This document shows, piece by piece, positions 50,781 to 60,008 of a stretch of 64,000 nucleotides of DNA; positions within the stretch are counted from its first letter, which is position 1; every line of letters begins with the position of its first letter. Below the pieces are notes generated by a model. That model was not told where the DNA came from. It ran no database searches and saw nothing but the letters and a program-made list of their open reading frames with translations. A program made the translations under genes and the position numbers. The DNA comes from Nonomuraea spiralis (lineage in GTDB: Bacteria; Actinomycetota; Actinomycetes; Streptosporangiales; Streptosporangiaceae): assembly GCF_014648435.1 (NCBI RefSeq), contig NZ_BMRC01000010.1:248001-312000 (forward strand), given 5' to 3'.

Positions 50781-50849
50781 GGCACCCGCGTCAGGCGGCG
50801 GGGGCGCTCCGGTCCGGCGACCGGTGTTGACCCCGCGCCCCCGCCCGCT

Positions 50850-51377
50850 CTACGCGGTGGCCGGCTGCCCGACGGCGAGCGCCGCGGCCACCTGCGGCGC
50901 GACCCGGTCGGCCCACCCGTTCAGGATCTCCCCCAGCCCGGGAAGCTGGGACTCCAGTACGGCGAGCCCGGGTGTCGGCACGGTCGCGCCCAGCTCGACC
51001 AGCAACGGCCGCAGGTGCACCTCGACCGCCAGCGTGTGCTTCGCGTCGCCCATGACCAGCAGCGGCAGCGCCACCACCCCGGCCAGCGCCTCCGGCCGCA
51101 GCCGGTCCACGAACGCCTTCAGCAGCCCGGTGTAGGTGCCCTTGTAGGTGGGGCTGGCCACGACCAGCACCCTCGCCTCGGCGACCAGCTCCAGCGCCAC
51201 CTCGACCCCGGGCACGGGCCCCGGGGCGAGCAGGTGCGGCCCGAGCGCCGACAGGTCGACCACGTCGTTCGCGCCCGGGAGGCCGAGCCGCCGCGCGACG
51301 GCCTCGGCGGCCTCGACGGCCACGCTTCTCGTCCTGGAGCCCTCGCGGGGGTTGCCGACTAGCGTGACGACGCTCAT
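50850..51377 (-). CDS. NADPH-dependent FMN reductase (SsuE-like)
   Basis: 175-residue flavodoxin-like reductase: TLVGNPREGSRTRSVAVEAAE, VVASPTYKGTYTGLLKAFVDRL (FMN-binding and dimer region) and a TVPTPGLAVLES tail. It supplies reduced FMN to the monooxygenase encoded just before it. ATG 51377 overlaps that gene's stop (ATGA). Confidence 0.92.
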   Translation of the reverse strand: MSVVTLVGNPREGSRTRSVAVEAAEAVARRLGLPGANDVVDLSALGPHLLAPGPVPGVEVALELVAEARVLVVASPTYKGTYTGLLKAFVDRLRPEALAGVVALPLLVMGDAKHTLAVEVHLRPLLVELGATVPTPGLAVLESQLPGLGEILNGWADRVAPQVAAALAVGQPATA

Positions 51378-52705
51378 CCGGCCACCGCCGCTTCCAGCCT
51401 GGCCGCGTAGCGGGAGGCGGGCCGGGTCAGGCCGTAGTTGTCGCGGAGGGTACGGCCCTCGTACTCGTACCGGAACAGGCCCCTGATCTGCAGCTCCGGC
51501 ACGACGTGGTCGACGAAGTCGGACAACCCCAACGGGAGCAGCGGCGGCATGATGTTGAAGCCGTCGGCGGCCCCGGTGAAGAACCACTCCTGGAGCTGGT
51601 CGGCGATCTGCTCGGGCGTGCCGGCGACCACCCGGTGGCCGCGTCCGCCGGCCAGGCGGTTGAGCAGTTGCCTGACCGTCAGGCGCTCCCGCCTGGCCAG
51701 GTCGATGACGAGCTTGCGCCGGCTCTGCGCGCCCTCGGTCTCCGTGGGCACGTCGGGCAGCGGCCGGTCGAGGTCGTCCTCGCTCAGCTCGATGCCGGTC
51801 ATGTGGGAGAGCTGGGCCAGGCCGTACGCGGGGATGATCAGGTCTTCGAGCTCCTTCTCCAGGTGCAGCGCCTCCCGTTCGGTCGAGCCGATGATCGGCG
51901 AGATGCCGGGCAGGACGAGCACGTCGCCGGGCTGCCTGCCGTGGGCGGCCAGCCGCCGCTTGATGTCGGTGTAGAACTCCTGGCCCTCCTCCAGCGTCTG
52001 CTGGGCGGTGAAGACGGCCTCGGCGTGCCGGGCGGCGAACTCCTTGCCGTCCTCCGACGACCCGGCCTGGACCAGCAGCGGACGGCCCTGCGGCGAGCGC
52101 GAGGTGTTCAGCGGGCCCCTGACGGCGAAGTGGTGGCCCGCGTGCTCGATGGGGTGGATCTTGCCGGTGTCGGCGTACAGGCCGCCCGCGCGGTCGCCCA
52201 GGATGGCGTCGTCCTCCCAGCTGTCCCAGAGCTTGCCGACGACGTCCAGGAACTCGTCGGCCCTGGCGTAGCGGGCGGCGTGCGCGGGGCGTTCGACGCC
52301 GAAGTTGAGCGCCTCGGCCTCGCTGGCGGAGGTGACGATGTTCCAGCCGGCCCGGCCGCCGCTGATGTGGTCGAGGGAGGCGAACTTGCGCGCCACGTGG
52401 AAGGGCTCGTTGTACGTCGTGGACACGGTCGCGATCAGGCCTATGTGGTCGGTCACCGAGGCGAGGGCGGCCAGCAGCGTGAGCGGTTCGAGGCCGCCGA
52501 GCGCGTTGTGCCGGACGTTGCCCTGCAGGGCCACGCCGTCGGCCAGGAAGAGCGAGTCGAGCTTGCCGCGCTCGGCGATCCTGGCCAGCTCCTGGTAGTG
52601 GCGGACGTCGGTCAGGCGGCTCGGCTCGGTGCGCGGATGCCGCCAGGCCGCCTCGTGATGGCCGACGCCCATGAGGAAGGCGTTCAGGTGGAGCTTTCTC
52701 GTCAC
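51374..52705 (-). CDS. FMN-dependent monooxygenase (NtaA/SnaA/DszA family)
   Basis: 443-residue two-component flavin monooxygenase: LNAFLMGVGHHEAAWRHP, LARIAERGKLDSLFLADG, GRAGWNIVTSASEAEALNFG, PLLVQAGSSEDGKEFAARHAEAVF. The family desulfonates or oxidises sulfones, alkanesulfonates and dibenzothiophene sulfone. Encoded with an uptake system and the SsuE-like reductase, so likely frees sulfite from an organosulfur compound. ATG overlaps the permease stop. Confidence 0.93.
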   Translation of the reverse strand: MTRKLHLNAFLMGVGHHEAAWRHPRTEPSRLTDVRHYQELARIAERGKLDSLFLADGVALQGNVRHNALGGLEPLTLLAALASVTDHIGLIATVSTTYNEPFHVARKFASLDHISGGRAGWNIVTSASEAEALNFGVERPAHAARYARADEFLDVVGKLWDSWEDDAILGDRAGGLYADTGKIHPIEHAGHHFAVRGPLNTSRSPQGRPLLVQAGSSEDGKEFAARHAEAVFTAQQTLEEGQEFYTDIKRRLAAHGRQPGDVLVLPGISPIIGSTEREALHLEKELEDLIIPAYGLAQLSHMTGIELSEDDLDRPLPDVPTETEGAQSRRKLVIDLARRERLTVRQLLNRLAGGRGHRVVAGTPEQIADQLQEWFFTGAADGFNIMPPLLPLGLSDFVDHVVPELQIRGLFRYEYEGRTLRDNYGLTRPASRYAARLEAAVAG

Positions 52706-53664
52706 GTGGTCCTCCAGGTGGAGAAGCGGCGCTCGACGCCGATCAGGAGCAGGTTGAACAGCAGGCCGACCACGGAGATCGTGATGATGCCGGCGTACAT
52801 GTCGGGGATGCGGAAGCTGGACTGGGCGTCGAGGATGAGGTAGCCGAGCCCGGCCTTGGCGCCGACCATCTCGGCGAACAGCAGGACCAGGATCGAGTAC
52901 GCGCCGGCCAGGCGCACGCCGGTGAAGATGGTGGGCACGGCGGCCGGGAGGATCACCTTCTGGAACAGGCGTACCGGGCCGAGGCCCATCGACCGGGCCG
53001 ACTTGATCAGCAGGGGCTCGACGGTCTTCACGCCGCTGATCGTGTTGAGCAGGATGGGCCAGGAGCAGGCGTACAGGACGAACGTCACCTTCGTCGTCTC
53101 GCCGATGCCGAGGATGAGCGTGAAGACCGGCAGCAGCGCGACCGCGGAGGTGTTGCGGAAGACCTCCAGCAGCGGGGTGAGGAAGTCGGCGACCGGCTTG
53201 TACCAGCCGATCAGCAGCCCGAGCGGGATGGCCAGCACGATCGCCAGCCCGAACCCGGACAGCGAGCGCACCAGCGACGCCTCCAGGTGCTCGGGGAGCT
53301 GGCCGGCGATCAGCAGGTCCACGCCCGCGGCGAGGCTCTCGGAGAGCGGGGGCACGAACACGGGGTCCACCACGCCGAGGCGGGGCAGCGCCTCCCAGGC
53401 GGCCAGGAGCAGCAGGATGGCGGCCGAGTTCCGCACCACCCGCCGGGCCGCGTCCCCGACCCGCCGCCCGGTCGCGCCGGGGCTCCGGCTCGCCGCGCCG
53501 GCGTTCCGGTTCTCCCCCACAGCGGGGGCGACGGGGGCGGCCGGGGCCGCGGGGCGGGCCGGGGTGGGCTCGCCGGAGCCGGGCTCGGCCTCGTCGTCGG
53601 GCAGGTCGTACCAGTGGACGTCGCCCTCGGGCCGCGTCCGCTCGTCGGCGCGCGCGTCAGTCAT
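52702..53664 (-). CDS. Sulfonate ABC transporter permease (SsuC-like)
   Basis: 320 residues. A disordered Pro/Ala-rich N-terminal extension of about 60 residues precedes a transmembrane segment and a six-helix permease with the EAA-type loop KSARSMGLGPVRLFQKVILPAAVPTIFTGV. Overlaps the ATPase gene by 8 bases and the monooxygenase by 4 bases. Confidence 0.93.
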   Translation of the reverse strand: MTDARADERTRPEGDVHWYDLPDDEAEPGSGEPTPARPAAPAAPVAPAVGENRNAGAASRSPGATGRRVGDAARRVVRNSAAILLLLAAWEALPRLGVVDPVFVPPLSESLAAGVDLLIAGQLPEHLEASLVRSLSGFGLAIVLAIPLGLLIGWYKPVADFLTPLLEVFRNTSAVALLPVFTLILGIGETTKVTFVLYACSWPILLNTISGVKTVEPLLIKSARSMGLGPVRLFQKVILPAAVPTIFTGVRLAGAYSILVLLFAEMVGAKAGLGYLILDAQSSFRIPDMYAGIITISVVGLLFNLLLIGVERRFSTWRTT

Positions 53665-54493
53665 GCCGGATCGCCGCCTTCCGCTCCTGCACCTGCGCCG
53701 CGGCGACCTCGTCGCGCAGCAGCCCCCACACGTGGTGCCGGTACTCCCCGAAGCGCGGGTCGGCCCGCAGGTCGCCCTCGCGCGAGTCGAACTCCACCTC
53801 GGTGATCTCCTTGATCCGGCCGGGCCTGGAGGTCATGACGGCGACCCGCTGCCCCAGGTAGACGGCCTCGTCGATGCCGTGCGTGATGAAGATGACGGTC
53901 TTGCGGGTGTGCTGCCAGATGCGCAGCAGCTCCTCCTGGAGCGACTCGCGGGTCTGCGCGTCGAGCGCCGCGAACGGCTCGTCCATCAGCAGGACGTCGG
54001 GGTCGAAGGCCAGGCTGCGGGCGATGGCGACACGCTGGCGCATGCCGCCCGACAACTCGTGCGGGTAACGGTCCTCGAAGCCGGACAGGCCGACCAGCTC
54101 CAGGTGCCGCCGCGCCCGTTCCGTACGCTCGGCCTTGCCCACGCCCTTGGCCTCCAGCCCGAACGCCACGTTGGCCAGGGCGGTACGCCACGGGAACAGC
54201 GCGTACTGCTGGAAGACGACCCCCCGGTCGAGGCCGGGCCCGGTGACGGGCACGCCGTTGACCACGATCTCGCCCGACGTCGGCTCGGTCAGCCCGGCGA
54301 CCAGGTCGAGGAGCGTGGACTTGCCGCACCCGCTCGGCCCGACCAGCGTGAGGAACTCCCCTTCCCGGACGTCGAGGTCGATCCCGGACAGGGCGGTGAA
54401 CGGCTCGTCCGCGTCCCTGACCCGGAACTCCTTGCCGACGTTCCGGATGCCGATCTTGGTACGGACGCCGGTCTCGCTGATCGTGGCGGTCAT
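53657..54493 (-). CDS. Sulfonate ABC transporter ATPase (SsuB-like)
   Basis: 278-residue ATPase: Walker A GPSGCGKST, Q-loop in VFQQYALFPW, signature LSGGMRQRVAIA, Walker B LLMDEPFAALD, H-loop in ITHGIDEA. Sequence is of the nitrate/sulfonate/taurine subtype. ATG 54493 overlaps the binding-protein stop. Confidence 0.96.
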   Translation of the reverse strand: MTATISETGVRTKIGIRNVGKEFRVRDADEPFTALSGIDLDVREGEFLTLVGPSGCGKSTLLDLVAGLTEPTSGEIVVNGVPVTGPGLDRGVVFQQYALFPWRTALANVAFGLEAKGVGKAERTERARRHLELVGLSGFEDRYPHELSGGMRQRVAIARSLAFDPDVLLMDEPFAALDAQTRESLQEELLRIWQHTRKTVIFITHGIDEAVYLGQRVAVMTSRPGRIKEITEVEFDSREGDLRADPRFGEYRHHVWGLLRDEVAAAQVQERKAAIRHD

Positions 54494-55509
54494 GACCCGT
54501 TCCCGTTCGCGTAGGGGTTGAACTCGTTGGTGTAGACGTCGCTCGCCTTGACCTGGCCGGGGCGGATCTCGCCCTCGCGCTGGAGCCAGTCGATCCACCG
54601 CTGGAACTCCCGGCTGTCGATCACGCCGCCCTTGCCCGCGATGCCGGTGCTCTTCCAGAGCTTCACCGTGTCGGTGCTCTCGTTGCGCCCGCGCTTGGCG
54701 ATGATCTGCTCGAACTTGGCGACGACCTCCGTACGCGGGTGGGTCTGGGCCCATTCGATGGCCTTGGCGAAGCCGGTGACGAAGGTCTTGACGGTGGCGG
54801 GGTTCGCGGCGATGAAGTCCTCGCGCAGCACGACGGACCCGGCCGTGAACGGGCCGAACAACTCGACGTCGGTGAACAGGGGACGCAGCCCGCCGCGTTC
54901 GAGCGCCTTGTCCTTGAGCACGCCGCCGAGCGTGCCGACGTCGAGCTGTCCCTGGCGCAGGGCCTGCTCGGTGTTGACCGGCGGGATCACCACGAGCTGG
55001 ACCTGCTCGATCTCGGCCGGGGTCAGCCCCTGGCGCTTGAGGTACTCCTTGATGACGGCCTCGTGGTGCGCGCCGAGGGTGTTGACGCCGATCTTCTTGC
55101 CGATGAGGTCGCGGGCGGTCCTGATGGGGCTGTCGTCCTTGACGTAGTAGCCGCTGAACGACTTCTCGTCCGAGCCGTAGTAGCCGATCACCGCCTTGAT
55201 CGGCGCCTTGGCCGCCTTGAGCTTGATGACGGCGCCGTCGAAGGCGCCGCCGAAGTCGGTCTGGCCGGTGGCCGCGGACTGGATGTCCTGCGGCCCGGAG
55301 GTGGTGTTGCCCACCCACTTGAGCTTGAGGTCGCCGAGGTAGCCGAGCTCCGCGGCCAGTTCGGGGAAGGTGACGTTGCCCGCGCTGCCCTGGTAGCGGA
55401 GCTCCTTCACCTCCGGTCCGCCGGGTTTCGCCGAACCCTCGGCCGCGCCACAGCCGACGGTCACGGTCGCGAGCAGCACGGCGAGGAGTGCATGTCTGAT
55501 GTTGATCAC
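54490..55509 (-). CDS. Sulfonate-type ABC substrate-binding lipoprotein (SsuA-like)
   Basis: 339-residue binding protein. GTG 55509 has AGAGGAA 7 bases upstream, then a signal peptide with lipobox TVGCG. Mature part: LRYQGSAGNVTFPELAAELGYL, GQTDFGGAFDGAVIKLKAA, GKKIGVNTLGAHHEAVIKEYL, as in sulfonate/taurine/nitrate binding proteins. First structural gene of the operon, preceded by a short leader peptide gene. Confidence 0.92.
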   Translation of the reverse strand: MINIRHALLAVLLATVTVGCGAAEGSAKPGGPEVKELRYQGSAGNVTFPELAAELGYLGDLKLKWVGNTTSGPQDIQSAATGQTDFGGAFDGAVIKLKAAKAPIKAVIGYYGSDEKSFSGYYVKDDSPIRTARDLIGKKIGVNTLGAHHEAVIKEYLKRQGLTPAEIEQVQLVVIPPVNTEQALRQGQLDVGTLGGVLKDKALERGGLRPLFTDVELFGPFTAGSVVLREDFIAANPATVKTFVTGFAKAIEWAQTHPRTEVVAKFEQIIAKRGRNESTDTVKLWKSTGIAGKGGVIDSREFQRWIDWLQREGEIRPGQVKASDVYTNEFNPYANGNGS

Positions 55510-55513
55510 GAGA

Positions 55514-55532
55514 AGTTCCTCTGGGGAGAACT
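55514..55532 (-). promoter_or_regulatory. Hairpin over the SsuA-like gene ribosome-binding site
   Basis: AGTTC and GAACT (55514-55518 and 55528-55532) pair around a loop that contains AGAGGA, the ribosome-binding site of the binding-protein gene. The stem is short but could extend imperfectly. With the leader peptide this suggests translational attenuation by cysteine. Confidence 0.4.
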
Positions 55533-55565
55533 GCGCAGGGGTCGGGGGCTGCCGGAGGTGCGTGA

Positions 55566-55640
55566 TCAGCGACACTGCGCGCTGGCGACGTGGCCGAAGT
55601 CCACGTGCGGGCGCCGGGTCAGGTAGAGGCCCTGGCTCAT
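55566..55640 (-). CDS. Cysteine-type leader peptide (24 residues)
   Basis: Very short coding region with ATG at 55640 and TGA at 55566-55568. The peptide contains LTRRPHVDFGHVASAQCR at its end, the signature of actinobacterial leader peptides in front of sulfur-assimilation genes (HVDFGRVASAQCR type). The single Cys is the last but one codon, where ribosome stalling can sense cysteine shortage. It is the first open frame of the sulfonate operon and ends 56 bases before the binding-protein start. The promoter places transcription start at its ATG, so it is leaderless. Confidence 0.85.
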   Translation of the reverse strand: MSQGLYLTRRPHVDFGHVASAQCR

Positions 55641-55647
55641 GCGTACG

Positions 55648-55676
55648 AAGCTACGGAACCCGTGAAGCTAAGTCAA
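55648..55676 (-). promoter_or_regulatory. Promoter of the sulfonate operon
   Basis: Minus strand: TTGACT (55671-55676), a 17-base spacer and TAGCTT (55648-55653). Seven bases separate the -10 from the leader ATG (55640), so the transcript should start at the A of ATG. Confidence 0.7.
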
Positions 55677-55831
55677 CATTCCCTACTGGATTTACATGAA
55701 AAGCCACGTGCCACTTCCGGAAACGGACCCCACCGCATCCCCGGTTTGGCGATCTTCGTTCGGGGGAATCCGGTCCGCGGACGAACGAACTCGGCCACCG
55801 AGCATCGTCGCAGCCCCGGGAGCTGATCAGC

Positions 55832-57121
55832 GTGGGCGAAGCCGAATGGCCCGCAGATCTCGATGTGGGAAGACTGTTGGAGTCGGGGTGGCGGCCCACT
55901 CCGTTCAGGCAGTTCATACTCAAGCTCCACAGCCGCTGCAACCTCGCGTGCGACTACTGCTACATGTACGAGATGGCCGACCAGAGCTGGCGCAGCCAGC
56001 CGCGCCGTATGTCCGGCCCGACGATCGACCGCGTGGCCGCCCGCATCGCCGAACACGCGCGGGCCAACGGCCTGGAGAGCGTCGAGGTCATCCTGCACGG
56101 CGGCGAACCTCTGCTGGCCGGCGTCGACCACATGCGCTACGCGCTGACCGCGCTGCGCGCCGCGCTCGGCCCCGGCATCGAGCTGGTGACCCGCGTGCAG
56201 ACGAACGGCGTCCTGCTGAACGAGGCGTTCCTGAGCCTGTTCGCCGACCTGGACGTCCACGTGGGCGTCAGCGTCGACGGCGACGAGGAGGGGCACGACC
56301 GCCACCGCCGCCGCGCCTCCGGCCAGGGCAGCTACGAGCAGGTACGGGCCGGCATCGAACGCCTGACCGCGCCCGGCTACCGCCACCTGTTCGGCGGCCT
56401 GCTGTGCACGCTCGACCTGGCCAACGACCCCGTCACGACCTACGAGGCGCTGCTGCGGTTCCGTCCGCCGGTGCTGGACTTCCTGCTGCCGCACGGCAAC
56501 TGGGAGGCTCCCCCGCCCGGCTGGTCCCCCACCGGCTCCCCGTACGGCGACTGGCTCGTGGCCGTCTTCGACCGCTGGTACCGCGCGCCGGAGCGGGAGA
56601 CCCAGATCCGGATGTTCAGCCAGATCATCCGGCTGGTGTGCGGCCGGCCGTCCAGGAGCGAGGGCATCGGGTTGTCCCCGGTCGCGGTCGTGGTCATCGA
56701 GACCGACGGCAGCATCGAACAGGTCGACACGCTCAAGTCCGCGTACGAGGGCGCCTCCGGCACGCTGCTGCACACCTTCCGCGACTCCTTCGACGCGGCG
56801 CTGCTCCTGCCCTCCATCGCGGCCCGGCAGATCGGCGCGCGGGCCCTCTCGGACGAGTGCGCCGCCTGCGAGCTGGCCAGGATCTGCGGCGGCGGGCTCT
56901 ACCCCCACCGCTACCGTCCGGGCACCGGGTTCCGCAACCCGTCGATCTTCTGCCGCGACCTGTACCGGCTGATCAGCCACATCCGGCAGGCCGTGACCGC
57001 CGACGTGGCCGGCCTGACCGGCCCCGCCGGGCCGGCCGGTCCGGCGGACCTGACGGACCGGACCGGGGCCGCGCCGCCGCCGGCCCCGCGCACCCCCGAG
57101 TTGCTCGCGCCCGGCGGGTGA
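55832..57121 (+). CDS. fxsB: FxsB-family radical SAM/SPASM peptide-modifying enzyme
   Basis: Radical SAM maturase, 429 residues. The 4Fe-4S motif CxxxCxxC is C36-NLA-C40-DY-C43 (CNLACDYCYMYEMADQSW), followed by HGGEP at 89-93. C-terminal auxiliary-cluster Cys are C343, C346, C352 and C374 (SPASM-like). The opening GWRPTPFRQFILKLHSRC is typical of FxsB. Family members form a C-C cyclophane across a three-residue motif in FxsA-type peptides. The last 40 residues are a low-complexity Gly/Pro/Ala tail. GTG at 55832 has GGGAG about 10 bases upstream. It converges on the FxsT gene (16-base gap). Confidence 0.92.
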   Translation: MGEAEWPADLDVGRLLESGWRPTPFRQFILKLHSRCNLACDYCYMYEMADQSWRSQPRRMSGPTIDRVAARIAEHARANGLESVEVILHGGEPLLAGVDHMRYALTALRAALGPGIELVTRVQTNGVLLNEAFLSLFADLDVHVGVSVDGDEEGHDRHRRRASGQGSYEQVRAGIERLTAPGYRHLFGGLLCTLDLANDPVTTYEALLRFRPPVLDFLLPHGNWEAPPPGWSPTGSPYGDWLVAVFDRWYRAPERETQIRMFSQIIRLVCGRPSRSEGIGLSPVAVVVIETDGSIEQVDTLKSAYEGASGTLLHTFRDSFDAALLLPSIAARQIGARALSDECAACELARICGGGLYPHRYRPGTGFRNPSIFCRDLYRLISHIRQAVTADVAGLTGPAGPAGPADLTDRTGAAPPPAPRTPELLAPGG

Positions 57122-57137
57122 GCGGGGCCGGGCCCGG

Positions 57138-59705
57138 TCAGACCGGCGGCGGGTCGAAGTCGCAGTCGAGGTGGCGCCGCTCGGCGGCCACCCGCGTGTC
57201 CGGGTGCTCGGGGCCCAGCGTCTCCAGGTAGGAGAGCATGGTCGCGTCGAAGAGCGCCGCGCCCTCCGCCTGCTGCCCGGCGGCCTCCAGGTCGGCCGAC
57301 AGGTTGGCGGCCGACGCCAGGGTCGTGGGGTGGCGGGCGCCCATCAGCGCGCTCAGCCGCTGGTGGACCTCCACGCCGACCTCGCAGGCGTTCTTGAGGT
57401 CGCCGAGCACGGCCAGGTCGCTGGCGTAGTTGATGGCGATGAGCAGGAAGTAGTGGTGGTCGCGGCCCAGCCTGCGCTCGATGCCGTCGAGCGCCTTCCT
57501 GTTCAGCTCGCGGGCCGCCTGCGCGTCGCCGAGCACCCGGTGCAGCAGGGCCACGTTGCTGGCGCAGCCGTGGTTGTAGGGGTGGCCGGGGCCGTACATC
57601 CGCGGGTAGCGGTTCATGGTGTCGAAGGCCAGCTCGAAGGCGGCCTCCACGTTGCCGTTGGCGCGGTTGCAGTTGGCCAGGCAGGTGGCGGCGGCGAGGG
57701 TGCTCGGGTGGTCGACGCCGTACAGCCGTACGTAGCGTTCGTGCAGGTCGATGGCCTGGGCGAGGGCGTCCTCCGTCTCGCCGGACCGCAGCAGGGCGAT
57801 CGCGAGGTCCTTCTGCGCCAGCAGGATCCTGGGGTGGTTGGCGTCGAAGAACTCGCGGCCGAAGATCAGCGCGTCGTCGCACACGTCGACCGCCTGGCGG
57901 TAGTCGCCGCACAGCCGCACGACCCTGCCGAGGCCGGTGCGCAGGTTGAGCTCGGTGCCGCGGGTGACCACGGTCGCGCCGCCCTGGGCCACGCGCAGCG
58001 CCTCCAGCAGCAGTTCCCTGGCGCGGACGTACTCGGAGGTCAGGCCGTAGTCGATGGCGAGGCTGTTGATCGCCCGCAGGGTGGTGACGTCCTCGGTGCC
58101 CAGCACCTTCCTGTGCAGGCGCAGCGACTCCTCGTCGTGCTCCTTGGCGTCGATGAAGCGTCCCTGCGCGCGCAGGTCGGAGCCGATGCCGTTGAGCAGG
58201 ATGAGGGTGTCGCGGTGCTCCGCGCCGAGCGCGCGGCGCACGGTGACGAGGGTGGCCTGGTTGAGCTCGTACGCCTCGGCGTAGCGGCCCTGGTCGCGCA
58301 GCAGGTCTCCCTGCAGCCGCTGGGCCTGGAGCACGTGCCGGTCCTCCGGGCCCGAGTCCTGCGTCCAGCGGTCGAGGAACGACGTCACGTGGCTGCCGGT
58401 CGCGGCGTAGTTGCCGGAGGAGCTGAGGTAGGTCAGCATCTTGATCGAGAAGTCGCGGACCTCCTCCCTGCGGCTCTCCGCCACCCTGGCCGGTCTGACG
58501 TGGGCCAGCAGCGCGTCGTAGCGCGGCCAGTTGGTCGGGTCGTCGGCGGCCGAGGGCAGCGCGCCGACGAGCAGCGAGTGCACCTCCGACCGGATCTCCT
58601 CCTGGGTCTCCTGGTCGAGCTCCTCCCGCAGCAGGGCCTGGATCAGCCGGTGGACCTGGAGGGTGGCCGGCCGTCCCGGACCTCGCTGGCCGCCGGCCTG
58701 CCGGTTCGCCTCGACCTCGACCCGTACCAGGGCGTACTTGGCCAGCGTGCCGATGGCCCCGCTCAGCTTGATCGGGTCGGCGAGCAGGTCGGCGATCACC
58801 GGTCGCACCGTCCCCTTGACCGGGACGAGCACCGAGCGCGGGATGGGCTCGGGCCCGAAGAAGGCGCAGCAGCGCAGCAACTCCATGGCCTCGGGCAGGT
58901 TCTCCTTGAGCTTGGCCACCGACAGGCCCCACGCGGCCGTCATGGAGACCGGGTACTCCGAGGGCTTGCCCTTGCTCAGCAGTTGGCTGGTGCGCTGCTG
59001 GAGTAGCTTGAGGTATTCCTCCGGCGCCATGCCGGTCTCGCTCTGCAGCGCGGCCGCCTGCTCCAGCGCCAGCGGCAGGTCGCCGAGGGCCTCGGCCAGC
59101 TCGACGGCGATGGCGTCGCTGATGGCCTTGCGCATGCGCTTCTGGAAGAAGTCGACGCTCTCCTCGCGCGGGAAGACGTCGACGGGGACGGTGTCGACGA
59201 CGCTCTCCCAGCGATGGTTGCGCGAGGTGATCAGCACGTGTCCCGGCCCGGGACGCACGATCTCCCTGATGTCGTCCGGCTCGTCGGCGTTGTCGAAGAT
59301 CAGCAGCCACCGGCGGGTCGGGTCGCCGCGGCGCAGCGCCTGGAGGACGGCGTTGGCCGCCTCGTCGATGCCCGTCGCGGTCGGGCCGGGCAGTCCGAGC
59401 TGCGGCGCGAGCTGGGCCAGCGTCGAGCGGACCAGGCCGGGCTGGTCGGACGGGATCCACCAGACGAGGTCGTACTCGTCGCGGAAGCGATAGGCGTACT
59501 CGATCGCGGCCTGCGTCTTGCCGACGCCGCCGTAGCCCTGGAGGGCGTGCGGCACGACCGCGGTGGGCTGCTGGAGGATGCTGTCCCGCAGCCTGGAGAG
59601 CAGCTCCTCGCGGCCGGTGAAGTTCTTGTTCCGGGGTGGAACCTTCCAGACATTGGGAAAGTCGCTCACTGCGCGCTGTGCGGCGGACGGCTCTGGAATC
59701 GTCAC
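57138..59705 (-). CDS. fxsT: FxsT-type NB-ARC/TPR protein of the Fxs system
   Basis: 855-residue signal-transduction ATPase. The N-terminal VWKVPPRNKNFTGREELLSRL marks the FxSxx-system TPR protein; then NB-ARC Walker A GYGGVGKT and Walker B WLLIFDNADEP, a winged helix, and many TPR-type repeats (LLRDQGRYAEAYELNQATL, LRAQGRFIDAKEHDEESLRLH). In Fxs loci this protein is found beside FxsA and FxsB, but its function is not established. GTG at 59705. It faces fxsB tail to tail and diverges from fxsA. Confidence 0.92.
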   Translation of the reverse strand: MTIPEPSAAQRAVSDFPNVWKVPPRNKNFTGREELLSRLRDSILQQPTAVVPHALQGYGGVGKTQAAIEYAYRFRDEYDLVWWIPSDQPGLVRSTLAQLAPQLGLPGPTATGIDEAANAVLQALRRGDPTRRWLLIFDNADEPDDIREIVRPGPGHVLITSRNHRWESVVDTVPVDVFPREESVDFFQKRMRKAISDAIAVELAEALGDLPLALEQAAALQSETGMAPEEYLKLLQQRTSQLLSKGKPSEYPVSMTAAWGLSVAKLKENLPEAMELLRCCAFFGPEPIPRSVLVPVKGTVRPVIADLLADPIKLSGAIGTLAKYALVRVEVEANRQAGGQRGPGRPATLQVHRLIQALLREELDQETQEEIRSEVHSLLVGALPSAADDPTNWPRYDALLAHVRPARVAESRREEVRDFSIKMLTYLSSSGNYAATGSHVTSFLDRWTQDSGPEDRHVLQAQRLQGDLLRDQGRYAEAYELNQATLVTVRRALGAEHRDTLILLNGIGSDLRAQGRFIDAKEHDEESLRLHRKVLGTEDVTTLRAINSLAIDYGLTSEYVRARELLLEALRVAQGGATVVTRGTELNLRTGLGRVVRLCGDYRQAVDVCDDALIFGREFFDANHPRILLAQKDLAIALLRSGETEDALAQAIDLHERYVRLYGVDHPSTLAAATCLANCNRANGNVEAAFELAFDTMNRYPRMYGPGHPYNHGCASNVALLHRVLGDAQAARELNRKALDGIERRLGRDHHYFLLIAINYASDLAVLGDLKNACEVGVEVHQRLSALMGARHPTTLASAANLSADLEAAGQQAEGAALFDATMLSYLETLGPEHPDTRVAAERRHLDCDFDPPPV

Positions 59706-60008
59706 GTGCCCGCCCTTCTGTCCGTGCCTTCACGGTGTGTTCATGCCGGAATGGAATGTCGTTTCCGCGGAAAGGGCAACATAAAAAACGACAGCTGTCA
59801 TGGTAGCGGCCCGGCGAGCCGCGTACTACCCGACCATTAGCGACGTTCGCCATCGGCCCGTTCGGGACGGCAGTTATTCGCGCACCTATTGGCGGGCGGA
59901 CGAAATTCGGCCAATCTTGGATCAGCCTGTTGAGCACTTCGCTCCGGACGGGCCGGTCATCCGGACGGGGAACGCTGCGGGCAGGCCAGAGCCGACGAGG
60001 GAGCGCCC
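59706..60008. promoter_or_regulatory. Divergent intergenic region fxsT / fxsA
   Basis: 303 bases without a gene. It contains two perfect palindromes, TTTCCGCGGAAA (59762-59773) and GACAGCTGTC (59790-59799), within 40 bases, and is lower in GC than the genes. No clear -35/-10 pair was found for fxsA. The palindromes may be regulator sites. Confidence 0.5.
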
